DNA of 64,000 nt from an uncultured Prevotellaceae bacterium (lineage in GTDB: Bacteria > Bacteroidota > Bacteroidia > Bacteroidales > Bacteroidaceae), in assembly GCA_900319225.1 (NCBI GenBank), contig ONNV01000005.1, forward strand, positions 62,001 to 126,000, in the 5' to 3' direction. Both the position numbers and the translations under genes were made by a program. A model generated the notes under the pieces. The model searched no databases, was not told the DNA's origin, and saw nothing but the letters and a program-made list of their open reading frames with translations. The stretch's first letter is position 1. Every line of letters starts with the position of its first letter. This document shows positions 24,959-32,608 of the stretch, piece by piece.

Positions 24959-26017
24959 ATGGGAAAGTTCAAATCATTTCTTGAGAGAAAGAACATAGTC
25001 ATATCGGGCAAGCGCTACGGAGTTGACGCTCTGGGAGCAATGGCGCAGGGTCTTTTTGCGTCCCTCCTGATAGGTACAATCATCGCTACAATCGGCGAAC
25101 AGGCCGGAGTGCAGTGGCTGGTTGATATAGGCGGATTTGCCAAGAGCATGGCGGGTCCGGCTATGGCTGCATCTATAGCATATGCGTTGGGCACTCCCAA
25201 TCTGGTGCTGTTCTCAATGCTGGCAGTAGGTGCCGCGGCTAACAAGTTGGGCGGCGCAGGCGGTCCTTTGGCTGTTTATGTGGTAACGCTCTTTGCATCA
25301 GAATTTGGTAAGGCTGTATCAAAAGAGACCAAGATAGATATTCTTGTGACACCGCTGGTGACTATCGCAGTCGGCGTGGGCCTCTCATACTGGTGGGCCC
25401 CCGGCATAGGTGCCGCAGCCAGCAGCCTGGGTAACATAATCATGTGGTCTACCAATCAGCAGCCCTTCCTGATGGGAATCCTGGTATCTGTGATTGTCGG
25501 TATGGCTCTCACTTTGCCTATAAGCTCTGCTGCCATATGCGCTGCATTGAGCCTGACCGGATTGGCCGGTGGTGCCGCGCTTGCAGGCTGCTGTGCCCAG
25601 ATGGTAGGATTTGCGGTACTCAGTTTCCGCGAGAACCGTTGGAACGGTATCATATCACAGGGCCTTGGTACCAGCATGCTTCAGATGGGTAACATAGTCA
25701 AGAACCCCAGAATATGGATAGCACCCACACTGGTATCGGCCATTACAGGTCCTATAGCCACTTGCCTGTTTCATATTGAGATGAACGGCCCTGCCATTGC
25801 ATCGGGTATGGGAACATGCGGACTTGTGGGTCCGATAGGCGTCTATACCGGTTGGATGCAGGAGGTGACTGCCGGTACCCGCGCGGCCATAACCGGAGGG
25901 GATTGGATGGCTCTGTTGTCAATCTGCATTATTATACCTGCAATCCTGACCATCATCATAGGCGCGGTAATGCGTAAGGGCGGCTGGATCAAGGAGGGCG
26001 ACCTTAAACTTGATTGA
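24959..26017 (+). CDS. PTS IIC-like membrane protein
   Basis: 352 residues, with about nine or ten hydrophobic Gly/Ala-rich helices after a short basic N-terminus (MGKFKSFLERKN). The pattern YGVDALGAMAQGLFASLLIG, then AMAASIAYALG, NKLGGAGGPLA and NGPAIASGMGTCGLVGPIG, matches the EIIC_2 family, which resembles PTS sugar permeases but usually stands without IIA/IIB. No PTS partner lies in this window, so phosphotransfer-coupled uptake is doubtful; transport of some small solute is inferred. Monocistronic between two strong terminators. Confidence 0.82.
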   Translation: MGKFKSFLERKNIVISGKRYGVDALGAMAQGLFASLLIGTIIATIGEQAGVQWLVDIGGFAKSMAGPAMAASIAYALGTPNLVLFSMLAVGAAANKLGGAGGPLAVYVVTLFASEFGKAVSKETKIDILVTPLVTIAVGVGLSYWWAPGIGAAASSLGNIIMWSTNQQPFLMGILVSVIVGMALTLPISSAAICAALSLTGLAGGAALAGCCAQMVGFAVLSFRENRWNGIISQGLGTSMLQMGNIVKNPRIWIAPTLVSAITGPIATCLFHIEMNGPAIASGMGTCGLVGPIGVYTGWMQEVTAGTRAAITGGDWMALLSICIIIPAILTIIIGAVMRKGGWIKEGDLKLD

Positions 26018-26057
26018 AATATCGTCATTCAAATCCCTGATACTATCAGTGAGTGAT

Positions 26058-26090
26058 AAAAAAACTCCGGCCTTACGGTCGGAGTTTTTT
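26058..26090. terminator. Bidirectional terminator between PTS-like gene and rpsP
   Basis: AACTCCGGCC TTAC GGTCGGAGTT stem with A-run before and T-run after, placed between convergent genes. Confidence 0.88.
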
Positions 26091-26108
26091 CTGTTGGCTT
26101 AGAAACGA

Positions 26109-26687
26109 TTAAGCCTCGGCGGGAGCCTCCTCAGCTGCGGGAGCCTCCTCGGCGGGAGCCTCAGTAGCCTCGGCTGCTGCCTCCTGAGCTGCTGCCTCTG
26201 CGGCTGCTGCCTCAGCAGCTGCCTTAGCCTCAGCCTTCTTGGCTGCTACCTTCTCAGCGATAGCCTCGTTAACCTTCTTCTCGGCTTCCAGCTTAGCCTT
26301 GCTCAGCTCGCGCTTAGCCTGCTCATCCTTAACGGTGATAGCCTTGAGTGCGCTCTCCTTAGCCTGCTTCCAAGCATCGAATTTAGCCTGAGCTGCTGCC
26401 TCATCGAAAGCACCCTTCTTAACGCCACCCTGGAGGTGTTTCATAAGATACACACCCTCACGTGAGAGAATGTTACGTGCGGTATCAGTGGGCTGTGCGC
26501 CTACGTTTACCCAGTACAGGGCTCTTTCGAAATTCAAATCTACTGTAGCGGGATTGGTGTTAGGATTGTAAGTACCAATCTTCTCAATAAACTTTCCATC
26601 ACGTGGAGCTCTGGAGTCTGCAATTACGATTGAATAGAAAGCGTAAGCCTTGTGGCCACGTCTCTGCAATCTGATTTTTGCTGCCAT
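26109..26687 (-). CDS. rpsP: Ribosomal protein S16 with long Ala/Glu-rich tail
   Basis: 192 residues. The first 85 or so are canonical S16 ([20 protein letters not shown], then [13 protein letters not shown] and LSREGVYL). Common S16 proteins are 80-90 residues; this one continues with a Lys-rich helical section (about 90-145) and a tail of almost only Ala, Glu and Pro. Long extensions are usual in Bacteroidota S16. S16 is needed for 30S assembly; the tail function is unknown. A TACCTTTG box lies 62 bp upstream. Confidence 0.95.
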   Translation of the reverse strand: MAAKIRLQRRGHKAYAFYSIVIADSRAPRDGKFIEKIGTYNPNTNPATVDLNFERALYWVNVGAQPTDTARNILSREGVYLMKHLQGGVKKGAFDEAAAQAKFDAWKQAKESALKAITVKDEQAKRELSKAKLEAEKKVNEAIAEKVAAKKAEAKAAAEAAAAEAAAQEAAAEATEAPAEEAPAAEEAPAEA

Positions 26688-26749
26688 AAGTTTTTGTTTT
26701 TATTGAATTTAAAAATGATTTGAATAGCCACTATCTCGTAATGGCGGCG

Positions 26750-26757
26750 CAAAGGTA
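26750..26757 (-). promoter_or_regulatory. -7 box (TACCTTTG) of rpsP
   Basis: Minus-strand TAnnTTTG followed by CGCC; leaves a leader of about 55 bases before the rpsP ATG. Confidence 0.6.
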
Positions 26758-26858
26758 CAAAAATTTTGTATGATAATAATGTTTTACACCAATTAAATTG
26801 TTGAAAACGTTTTTACCAAAAAATGACTATTTGATGTATCTGAGATACGGAAAATTGT

Positions 26859-26866
26859 TACATTTG
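26859..26866 (+). promoter_or_regulatory. -7 box (TACATTTG) of the rseC-rnf operon
   Basis: TAnnTTTG match, 26 bp upstream of the rseC ATG; a TTTG lies at 26830-26833. No other promoter-like gap occurs until after rnfA. Confidence 0.6.
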
Positions 26867-26892
26867 TGAGTTAAATCGGTACTGAAAAGACA

Positions 26893-27309
26893 ATGGCAGA
26901 AGAGATCCGGCACCAAGGCGTAGTGGACATGATTGACGGTCAGACCGTTGTCGTGCGCATTATGCAGCAGTCGGCCTGCTCCGGATGCCATGCACGCGGA
27001 ATATGTCGTGCCGCCGAGTCCAAGGAGAAGCTGGTGGACGTGCATTGTACGGATGCATCGGCACTAAGTGTAGGACAGGAGGTGACGGTTTGTGGAGAGG
27101 AGAGTCTGGGTATGAAAGCAGTGGGGCTGGCGTTTGGTCTGCCTTTGCTGTTCTTAATGGTGGCTTTGATAGTGGGAATTGCCGTTTCAGGCAGTGAAAA
27201 GGTTGGCGCTATATGCGCTTTTGCCGTATTGGTTCCTTACTACACGCTGCTGTATGTACTGAGAGACAGAATCAAGGATACACTTCAATTCAGAATAATA
27301 CAATATTAA
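26893..27309 (+). CDS. rseC: RseC-family protein, first gene of the rnf operon
   Basis: 138 residues. The cytoplasmic N-terminal part has a Cys cluster (Cys29, Cys32, Cys38 in ACSGCHARGIC, and a later Cys near 52), followed by two transmembrane helices (about 73-98 and 103-122). This is the RseC/SoxR-reducing layout. RseC co-occurs with Rnf/Rsx and is thought to help assemble or deliver electrons through the complex. It lies 1 bp before rnfB, which confirms the pairing. Confidence 0.92.
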   Translation: MAEEIRHQGVVDMIDGQTVVVRIMQQSACSGCHARGICRAAESKEKLVDVHCTDASALSVGQEVTVCGEESLGMKAVGLAFGLPLLFLMVALIVGIAVSGSEKVGAICAFAVLVPYYTLLYVLRDRIKDTLQFRIIQY

Positions 27310-27310
27310 T

Positions 27311-28270
27311 ATGTCGTTTATATTGACTGCTGTTCTTGTTTTGGGCTTGACCGGTTTGGTGCTGGGACTGGTGCTGTATGTCGTGTCAAGACAATTCAAG
27401 GTTGAGGAGGACCCCCGTGTGGGTCAGATCCTGGAACTGCTGCCGGCCGCCAACTGCGGTGGTTGCGGATTCCCCGGATGCGCCGCGTTTGCAGAGGCCT
27501 GTGTAAAGCGGGACTCAATGGACGGGCTCAAGTGTTCGGCGTGTAAGAGAGAGGTGATGCACCAGATTGCGGCCATTACAGGGCATGACATCGAGCTGGG
27601 CGTGGAGAAAGTGGCAGTGGTACGGTGTTCAGGTTCCTGTGCAAACCGTCCCAGCGTGCGCAGTTATGACGGTGCCAAAAGCTGCGCCATAGCAAACATG
27701 ATGAACGGCGGCGAGACCGGCTGCTTCTATGGATGCCTGGGTTGCGGTGACTGCGTAAGCGTCTGCACGTTTGATGCCATCAAGATGGATCCCGATACCG
27801 GACTCCCGGTTGTGGACCAGGAGAAATGTACCGCATGCGGCAAGTGTGCAAAGGCTTGCCCGCGTAATATCATTGAGCTGCGTAACCGCAACAAGATGGA
27901 CCGACGCGTCTATGTAAGTTGCGTGAACAAGGATAAGGGCCCGGTTGCCAAGAAGGCTTGCGATGTAGCCTGCATAGGTTGCGGCAAGTGCATAAAGGCT
28001 TGCGCGTTTGACGCCATCACACTTGAGAACAACCTGGCATATATTGACTTTGAAAAGTGCCGTCTGTGCCGTAAGTGCGTGGACGAGTGCCCGCAGCATT
28101 CAATCCTGGCGGTCAATTTCCCGCCCAAAAGGGAGGAAGCTCCTGCCGATCCGGTTCAGGCCCCTGTCGTTGAGCAGGCTCCTGTGGTAGATGAGGCTCC
28201 TGTCACAGAACAGGCCCCTGTCGTTGAGCAGACTCCCGATAATTCAGTAGAACAACAATCAGCCGAGTAA
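27311..28270 (+). CDS. rnfB: Rnf complex subunit B
   Basis: 319 residues: an N-terminal membrane anchor (about 3-25), the 4Fe-4S domain (LLPAANCGGCGFPGC followed by CVKRD), then several ferredoxin-type Cys clusters (GCGDCVSVCTFDA, KCTACGKCAKACP, GCGKCIKACAFDA, KCRLCRKCVDECP). RnfB passes electrons from ferredoxin into the complex on the cytoplasmic side. After the last cluster it has a Pro/Val/Glu tail with four near-repeats of APV(V/T)EQ or DE, not needed for cluster binding. Operon with RseC upstream and rnfC 1 bp downstream. Confidence 0.96.
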   Translation: MSFILTAVLVLGLTGLVLGLVLYVVSRQFKVEEDPRVGQILELLPAANCGGCGFPGCAAFAEACVKRDSMDGLKCSACKREVMHQIAAITGHDIELGVEKVAVVRCSGSCANRPSVRSYDGAKSCAIANMMNGGETGCFYGCLGCGDCVSVCTFDAIKMDPDTGLPVVDQEKCTACGKCAKACPRNIIELRNRNKMDRRVYVSCVNKDKGPVAKKACDVACIGCGKCIKACAFDAITLENNLAYIDFEKCRLCRKCVDECPQHSILAVNFPPKREEAPADPVQAPVVEQAPVVDEAPVTEQAPVVEQTPDNSVEQQSAE

Positions 28271-28271
28271 T

Positions 28272-29609
28272 ATGAATACTTTCAAGATAGGTGGCGTACA
28301 CCCGGAGCCAAATAAACTGACTGCCGACAGAAAGATTGAGACTCTGGCTCTGCCCACTCAGGCTGTGTTCCCGCTCTCACAGCACATAGGTGCTCCCGCA
28401 GTTCCCTGTGTGCAGAAAGGTGATGTGGTGAAGGTAGGAACACGCATAGCCGAGCCGGGCGGATTCATGTCGGCCGCAATCCATTCATCGGTATCGGGTA
28501 AGGTAGCCAAGATAGATACGGTGGTCGATGCAAGCGGCCTGCGTAAGCCTGCTATTTTCATTGATGTGGAGGGCGACGAGTGGGAGCCGTCAATTGACCG
28601 TTCCGATAAACTGGTGCTCCAGACACATAAGACCCGCGAGGAGATAATAGAGTGCATAAAGGATGCCGGTATAGTAGGTATGGGTGGTGCATGTTTCCCC
28701 ACTCATGTTAAGCTTTGCCCGCCTAAGGAGTGTCAGATAGACACCCTGATAATCAATGCGGTTGAGTGCGAGCCGTTCCTTACGGCCGATCACCGTCTTA
28801 TGCTTGAGTGCCCCGACCAGATAATAATAGGTATAAAGGTTATACTCAAGGCGCTCGGAATAGACCGCGCCGTTATAGGTATTGAGGCCAATAAGCCCGA
28901 TGCCATAGAACTGATGCGTTCCAAGACCGCCATGGTAAGCGGTATCGAGGTCCTGCCTCTGATGATGAAATATCCGCAGGGAGGTGAGAAACAGCTTATA
29001 GAGGCCGTTACCGGACGTCAGGTTCCGCCTCCACCCGCATTGCCTGCCAACGTGGGTTGTGTGGTACAGAACGTAGGAACGGTGTTCGCTGTCTATGAGG
29101 CAGTGATGAAAAACAAGCCTCTCATAGAGCGTATTGTTACTGTTACCGGTAAGAGCGTAAAGAATCCGTGCAACCTCAGGGTACGTATGGGTACTCCGGT
29201 AGGTCAGTTGGTTGAATATGCCGGCGGCATGCCTGAGGATACAGGTAAACTGATATCAGGTGGTCCTATGATGGGACGTCCGCTGCTGGATGAGACTGCT
29301 CCTGTGGTTAAGGGAACATCGGGCGTTCTTATGATTCCTGAGAAAGAGGCTGCCCGCCAGGCAGAGCGTAACTGCATTCGTTGCGCCAAGTGCGTTCAGG
29401 CCTGTCCTATGGGCTTGGAGCCTTACCTGCTGGCATCGGCATCAAAGGCCGCTGACTGGGAGTGCGCCGAGGATCACTGGATCATGAGCTGCATTGAGTG
29501 CGGCTGCTGCCAGAGTACATGTCCGTCACGCAGACCTCTGCTTGACTGGGTTCGTCTGGCCAAGAACAGGGTGGGTGGCATTATCCGCGCCCGTAACGCT
29601 AAGAATTAA
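28272..29609 (+). CDS. rnfC: Rnf complex subunit C
   Basis: 445 residues. N-terminal RnfC barrel, then the NADH/FMN-binding section with GMGGACFPTHVKL and NAVECEPFLTADHRL, an SLBB-like part, and two 4Fe-4S motifs near the C-terminus (CIRCAKCVQACPMGLEP and CIECGCCQSTCPS). It is the soluble NAD(H)-oxidoreducing subunit facing the cytoplasm. Gap to rnfD is 5 bp. Confidence 0.97.
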   Translation: MNTFKIGGVHPEPNKLTADRKIETLALPTQAVFPLSQHIGAPAVPCVQKGDVVKVGTRIAEPGGFMSAAIHSSVSGKVAKIDTVVDASGLRKPAIFIDVEGDEWEPSIDRSDKLVLQTHKTREEIIECIKDAGIVGMGGACFPTHVKLCPPKECQIDTLIINAVECEPFLTADHRLMLECPDQIIIGIKVILKALGIDRAVIGIEANKPDAIELMRSKTAMVSGIEVLPLMMKYPQGGEKQLIEAVTGRQVPPPPALPANVGCVVQNVGTVFAVYEAVMKNKPLIERIVTVTGKSVKNPCNLRVRMGTPVGQLVEYAGGMPEDTGKLISGGPMMGRPLLDETAPVVKGTSGVLMIPEKEAARQAERNCIRCAKCVQACPMGLEPYLLASASKAADWECAEDHWIMSCIECGCCQSTCPSRRPLLDWVRLAKNRVGGIIRARNAKN

Positions 29610-29614
29610 GTATT

Positions 29615-30601
29615 ATGGCTCAGAAACTGTATATATCAACATCACCGCATATCCATTGCGGCGATACCATAGAGAGGAACATGCGCTGGGTGATTTGGGC
29701 ACTCATGCCCGCACTCCTTGCTTCATTCACCGTGTTTGGAGTGGGCGCGCTGATCGTGACAGTCACATCGGTCCTGTCATGTCTCTTCTTTGAGTGGTTC
29801 ATAACAAGGTTCATACTTAAGAGACCTTCAACGCTGGGTGACCTGTCGGCTACCATTACCGGTCTGCTGCTGGCATTCAACCTGCCGTCAAACATACCTC
29901 TTTATATGATTGTGGTAGGTGCGTTGGTTGCTATAGGAATCGGTAAACTGGCGTTTGGCGGACTGGGTAACAACCCGTTCAACCCCGCTCTGGTAGGCCG
30001 TGTGTTCCTGCTCATCTCATTCCCGGCCAAGATGACTTCATGGCCTGTTCCTGCAGGACTCGCAACTTCTTATATCGATGCCCAGACAGGTGCAACACCA
30101 CTTAACCTGATCGGTCAGATTGCCGGTGGCAACACCGCTGCCGCAGACCAGCTGCCCAGTCTGGGTAACCTGTTCATAGGTAACATAGGGGGGTGCATAG
30201 GTGAGGTGAGTGCCCTGATGCTGCTTGTAGGATTCATAATCCTGCTCTGCTCCAAGGTCATCACATGGCATATTCCGGTAAGCATACTCACGACGGTTGC
30301 CGTACTTACCGGTATCATGTGGCTTATCAATCCCGTGCTTTACGTGAATCCTCTCTATCACCTCTGCTCAGGCGGACTCATGCTGGGTGCCATCTTCATG
30401 GCCACTGATTATGTGACATCGCCCATGACATTCAAGGGTATGATATGGTACGGAATAGGCATCGGATTCCTGACTGTGGTGATAAGGTATTTCGGTTCAT
30501 ATCCCGAGGGTATGTCATTTGCCATCCTTATCATGAATGCGGTTACTCCGCTCATTAACAACTGGTGCAAACCTAAACGTTTCGGGGAGGCTGTAAAATG
30601 A
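29615..30601 (+). CDS. rnfD: Rnf complex subunit D
   Basis: 328 residues, eight to ten hydrophobic segments. The covalent-FMN site TGATPLN is present with Thr161 as the expected flavin-linked residue; GLGNNPFNPALVGR and MATDYVTSPMT are conserved family blocks. It forms part of the ion-conducting membrane core. Its stop overlaps the rnfG start by 4 bp (30598-30601). Confidence 0.97.
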   Translation: MAQKLYISTSPHIHCGDTIERNMRWVIWALMPALLASFTVFGVGALIVTVTSVLSCLFFEWFITRFILKRPSTLGDLSATITGLLLAFNLPSNIPLYMIVVGALVAIGIGKLAFGGLGNNPFNPALVGRVFLLISFPAKMTSWPVPAGLATSYIDAQTGATPLNLIGQIAGGNTAAADQLPSLGNLFIGNIGGCIGEVSALMLLVGFIILLCSKVITWHIPVSILTTVAVLTGIMWLINPVLYVNPLYHLCSGGLMLGAIFMATDYVTSPMTFKGMIWYGIGIGFLTVVIRYFGSYPEGMSFAILIMNAVTPLINNWCKPKRFGEAVK

Positions 30602-31269
30602 AAAAACTGAAATCAAACATAGCGAACATGGCCATTGTGCTCACCCTGATTGCCGTTCTGGCAGCGGGTGCCCTGGCTTGGGTCAACGATGAGACCAGCG
30701 GTCCCATTGAGGAGATCAACAATGCAGCCATTGAGAACGGAATCAAAAGCGTGATCCTGGGTGACCGTGATATCGAGTTTACGGTTGAGTCTCCCAGAGA
30801 GCAGGACGGATTTGTGTTCCACAATGTGAATGACAGGAACGGCAACCTGCTTGGTACTGCTGTCGAGTCTACCGATAAGAACGGATTCGGAGGTGCACTA
30901 AAGATAATGGTGGGCTTTGATCCTGACGGCGTGATACTGGGTTATACGGTACTGGAGCACAGTGAGACTCCCGGTCTTGGCGCCCAGGCTGACGGCTGGT
31001 TCCGCCAGAAGAGTGCCGATGTACAGGAGCAGCCCGTTGCTCTTGACATACTTCTGGGCAAACCCGCAGCACCCGGAAACCACAATATAATAGGTATGAA
31101 TCCCGGTGATGACATGATGACCGTGAGCAAGGACGGAGGTGATGTGGATGCCATTACGGCTTCTACCATTACGTCAAAGGCTTTCCTGCGTGCGGTCAAT
31201 GCCGCCTATAAGGCGTTGTTCGGTTATACGGCTGCCGATGCTGTGAGCGGAGCTTCATCACAGAACTAA
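30598..31269 (+). CDS. rnfG: Rnf complex subunit G
   Basis: 223 residues: one N-terminal membrane helix (about 9-28), then a periplasmic FMN-binding domain with GYTVLEHSETPGLGAQ and the flavinylation site DAITASTITS, where Thr190 is the predicted phosphoester-linked residue. This site deviates from the common SGAT but keeps the pattern. The FMN transferase (ApbE) that would load it is not in this window. Confidence 0.96.
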   Translation: MKKLKSNIANMAIVLTLIAVLAAGALAWVNDETSGPIEEINNAAIENGIKSVILGDRDIEFTVESPREQDGFVFHNVNDRNGNLLGTAVESTDKNGFGGALKIMVGFDPDGVILGYTVLEHSETPGLGAQADGWFRQKSADVQEQPVALDILLGKPAAPGNHNIIGMNPGDDMMTVSKDGGDVDAITASTITSKAFLRAVNAAYKALFGYTAADAVSGASSQN

Positions 31270-31284
31270 AACAGAGACGGTATT

Positions 31285-31875
31285 ATGAACTATTTCAAGA
31301 CGATAATAAACGGAATATTCAAGGAGAACCCCACATTCGTGCTCCTTTTGGGTATGTGTCCCACATTGGCTACCACCACATCGGCCATGAACGGTCTGGG
31401 TATGGGCGTGGCAACCATGTTCGTGCTGATCTGCTCAAACACATTCATATCACTGTTCAAGAACCTGATTCCCGACGGTGTGAGAATACCTTGTTATATA
31501 GTGGTCATTGCATCTTTTGTGACAGCACTGCAGATGCTTATGCAGGCTTATGTCCCTGACCTTTACAAGACACTGGGTATATTTATCCCTTTGATTGTGG
31601 TCAACTGCATAATCCTGGGTCGTGCCGAGGCATTCGCCGCCAAGAACAATATCCTGGCTGCAATCTGTGACGGTATAGGTATCGGCATCGGTTTCACAGT
31701 AGCTCTTACACTGCTGGGATTTGTCCGTGAACTGCTGGGCAGCGGTGCCGTGTTCGGTCATCAGGTTATGCCCACATCCATGAACATGCTGGTATTTGTG
31801 CTGGCTCCCGGTGCATTCATCACTCTGGGTCTGCTTATGGCCATAGTAAACTCTATCAAGAACCGTAAAGCCTGA
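31285..31875 (+). CDS. rnfE: Rnf complex subunit E
   Basis: 196 residues with six hydrophobic helices; the pairs LGMCPTLATTTSAMNGLGMG and PLIVVNCIILGRAEAFA are RnfE/NqrD signatures. It is an inverted-topology homologue of RnfA, and together they hold the membrane iron-sulfur centre. Fifteen bp after rnfG and 5 bp before rnfA. Confidence 0.97.
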   Translation: MNYFKTIINGIFKENPTFVLLLGMCPTLATTTSAMNGLGMGVATMFVLICSNTFISLFKNLIPDGVRIPCYIVVIASFVTALQMLMQAYVPDLYKTLGIFIPLIVVNCIILGRAEAFAAKNNILAAICDGIGIGIGFTVALTLLGFVRELLGSGAVFGHQVMPTSMNMLVFVLAPGAFITLGLLMAIVNSIKNRKA

Positions 31876-31880
31876 TCAAT

Positions 31881-32501
31881 ATGGAATATTTCCTGATTTT
31901 CATATCCGCGATATTCGTAAATAATATCGTTCTGTCCCAGTTCCTGGGTATCTGTCCGTTCCTGGGCGTGTCCAAGAAGATCAATACTGCAGCCGGAATG
32001 GGACTGGCCGTGACTTTTGTACTTACCGTTGCCGTGATAGTTACCTATTCACTGCAGAATTGGGTGCTTGAGCCGTATGACCTGGGTTATCTGCAGACAA
32101 TACTCTTTATCCTGGTAATTGCCGGATTGGTTCAGATGCTTGAGATGATTCTCAAGAAGGTGTCACCGTCACTCTATCAGGCTCTGGGTATTTTCCTGCC
32201 GCTCATTACCACAAACTGCTGCATCCTTGGTGTGTCAATCCTGGTGGCAAATGCAACATATAACGCACAGGGTCTTGAGCCTACACTTCTTACAGGAGTT
32301 GTCTATGCCATTGCAACCTCAATAGGTTTTGCCGTGGCTCTGATCATATTTGCCGGAATCCGTGAGCAGCTGGCTCGTGTTGACGTGCCCAAGAGCATGG
32401 AGGGTATGGCAATTGCTCTCATTACCGCAGGTCTGCTGGCGCTTGCATTCATGGGTTTCGGTGGCGTGGACCACGGAATCGCAGTCGCTGCTGGACTGTA
32501 G
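31881..32501 (+). CDS. rnfA: Rnf complex subunit A
   Basis: 206 residues, six membrane helices; NNIVLSQFLGICPFLGVSK and PLITTNCCILGVSI are family blocks, with Cys in both halves for the shared cluster. Last rnf gene; a family 1 palindrome starts 11 bp after its stop. Confidence 0.97.
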   Translation: MEYFLIFISAIFVNNIVLSQFLGICPFLGVSKKINTAAGMGLAVTFVLTVAVIVTYSLQNWVLEPYDLGYLQTILFILVIAGLVQMLEMILKKVSPSLYQALGIFLPLITTNCCILGVSILVANATYNAQGLEPTLLTGVVYAIATSIGFAVALIIFAGIREQLARVDVPKSMEGMAIALITAGLLALAFMGFGGVDHGIAVAAGL

Positions 32502-32512
32502 TCATTCTGACT

Positions 32513-32599
32513 AACGCACTGGGGACTGACCCCTTTGCGTTATTCTGAAAAATTTGAATTATTTGATTAATAACCAATAACGCAAAGGGGTCTGTCCCC
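32513..32599. repeat. Family 1 palindromic element, locus 3
   Basis: The arms 32521-32544 (GGGGACTGACCCCTTTGCGTTATT) and 32576-32599 are complements with one mismatch in 24. The left arm is also a local hairpin (AACGCA...TGCGTT). The right arm ends 9 bases before the ATG of the flavin reductase gene. Outer arms (TTTGCGTTATT) differ from those of other loci. Confidence 0.85.
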
Positions 32600-32608
32600 G
32601 AAAAAGAG

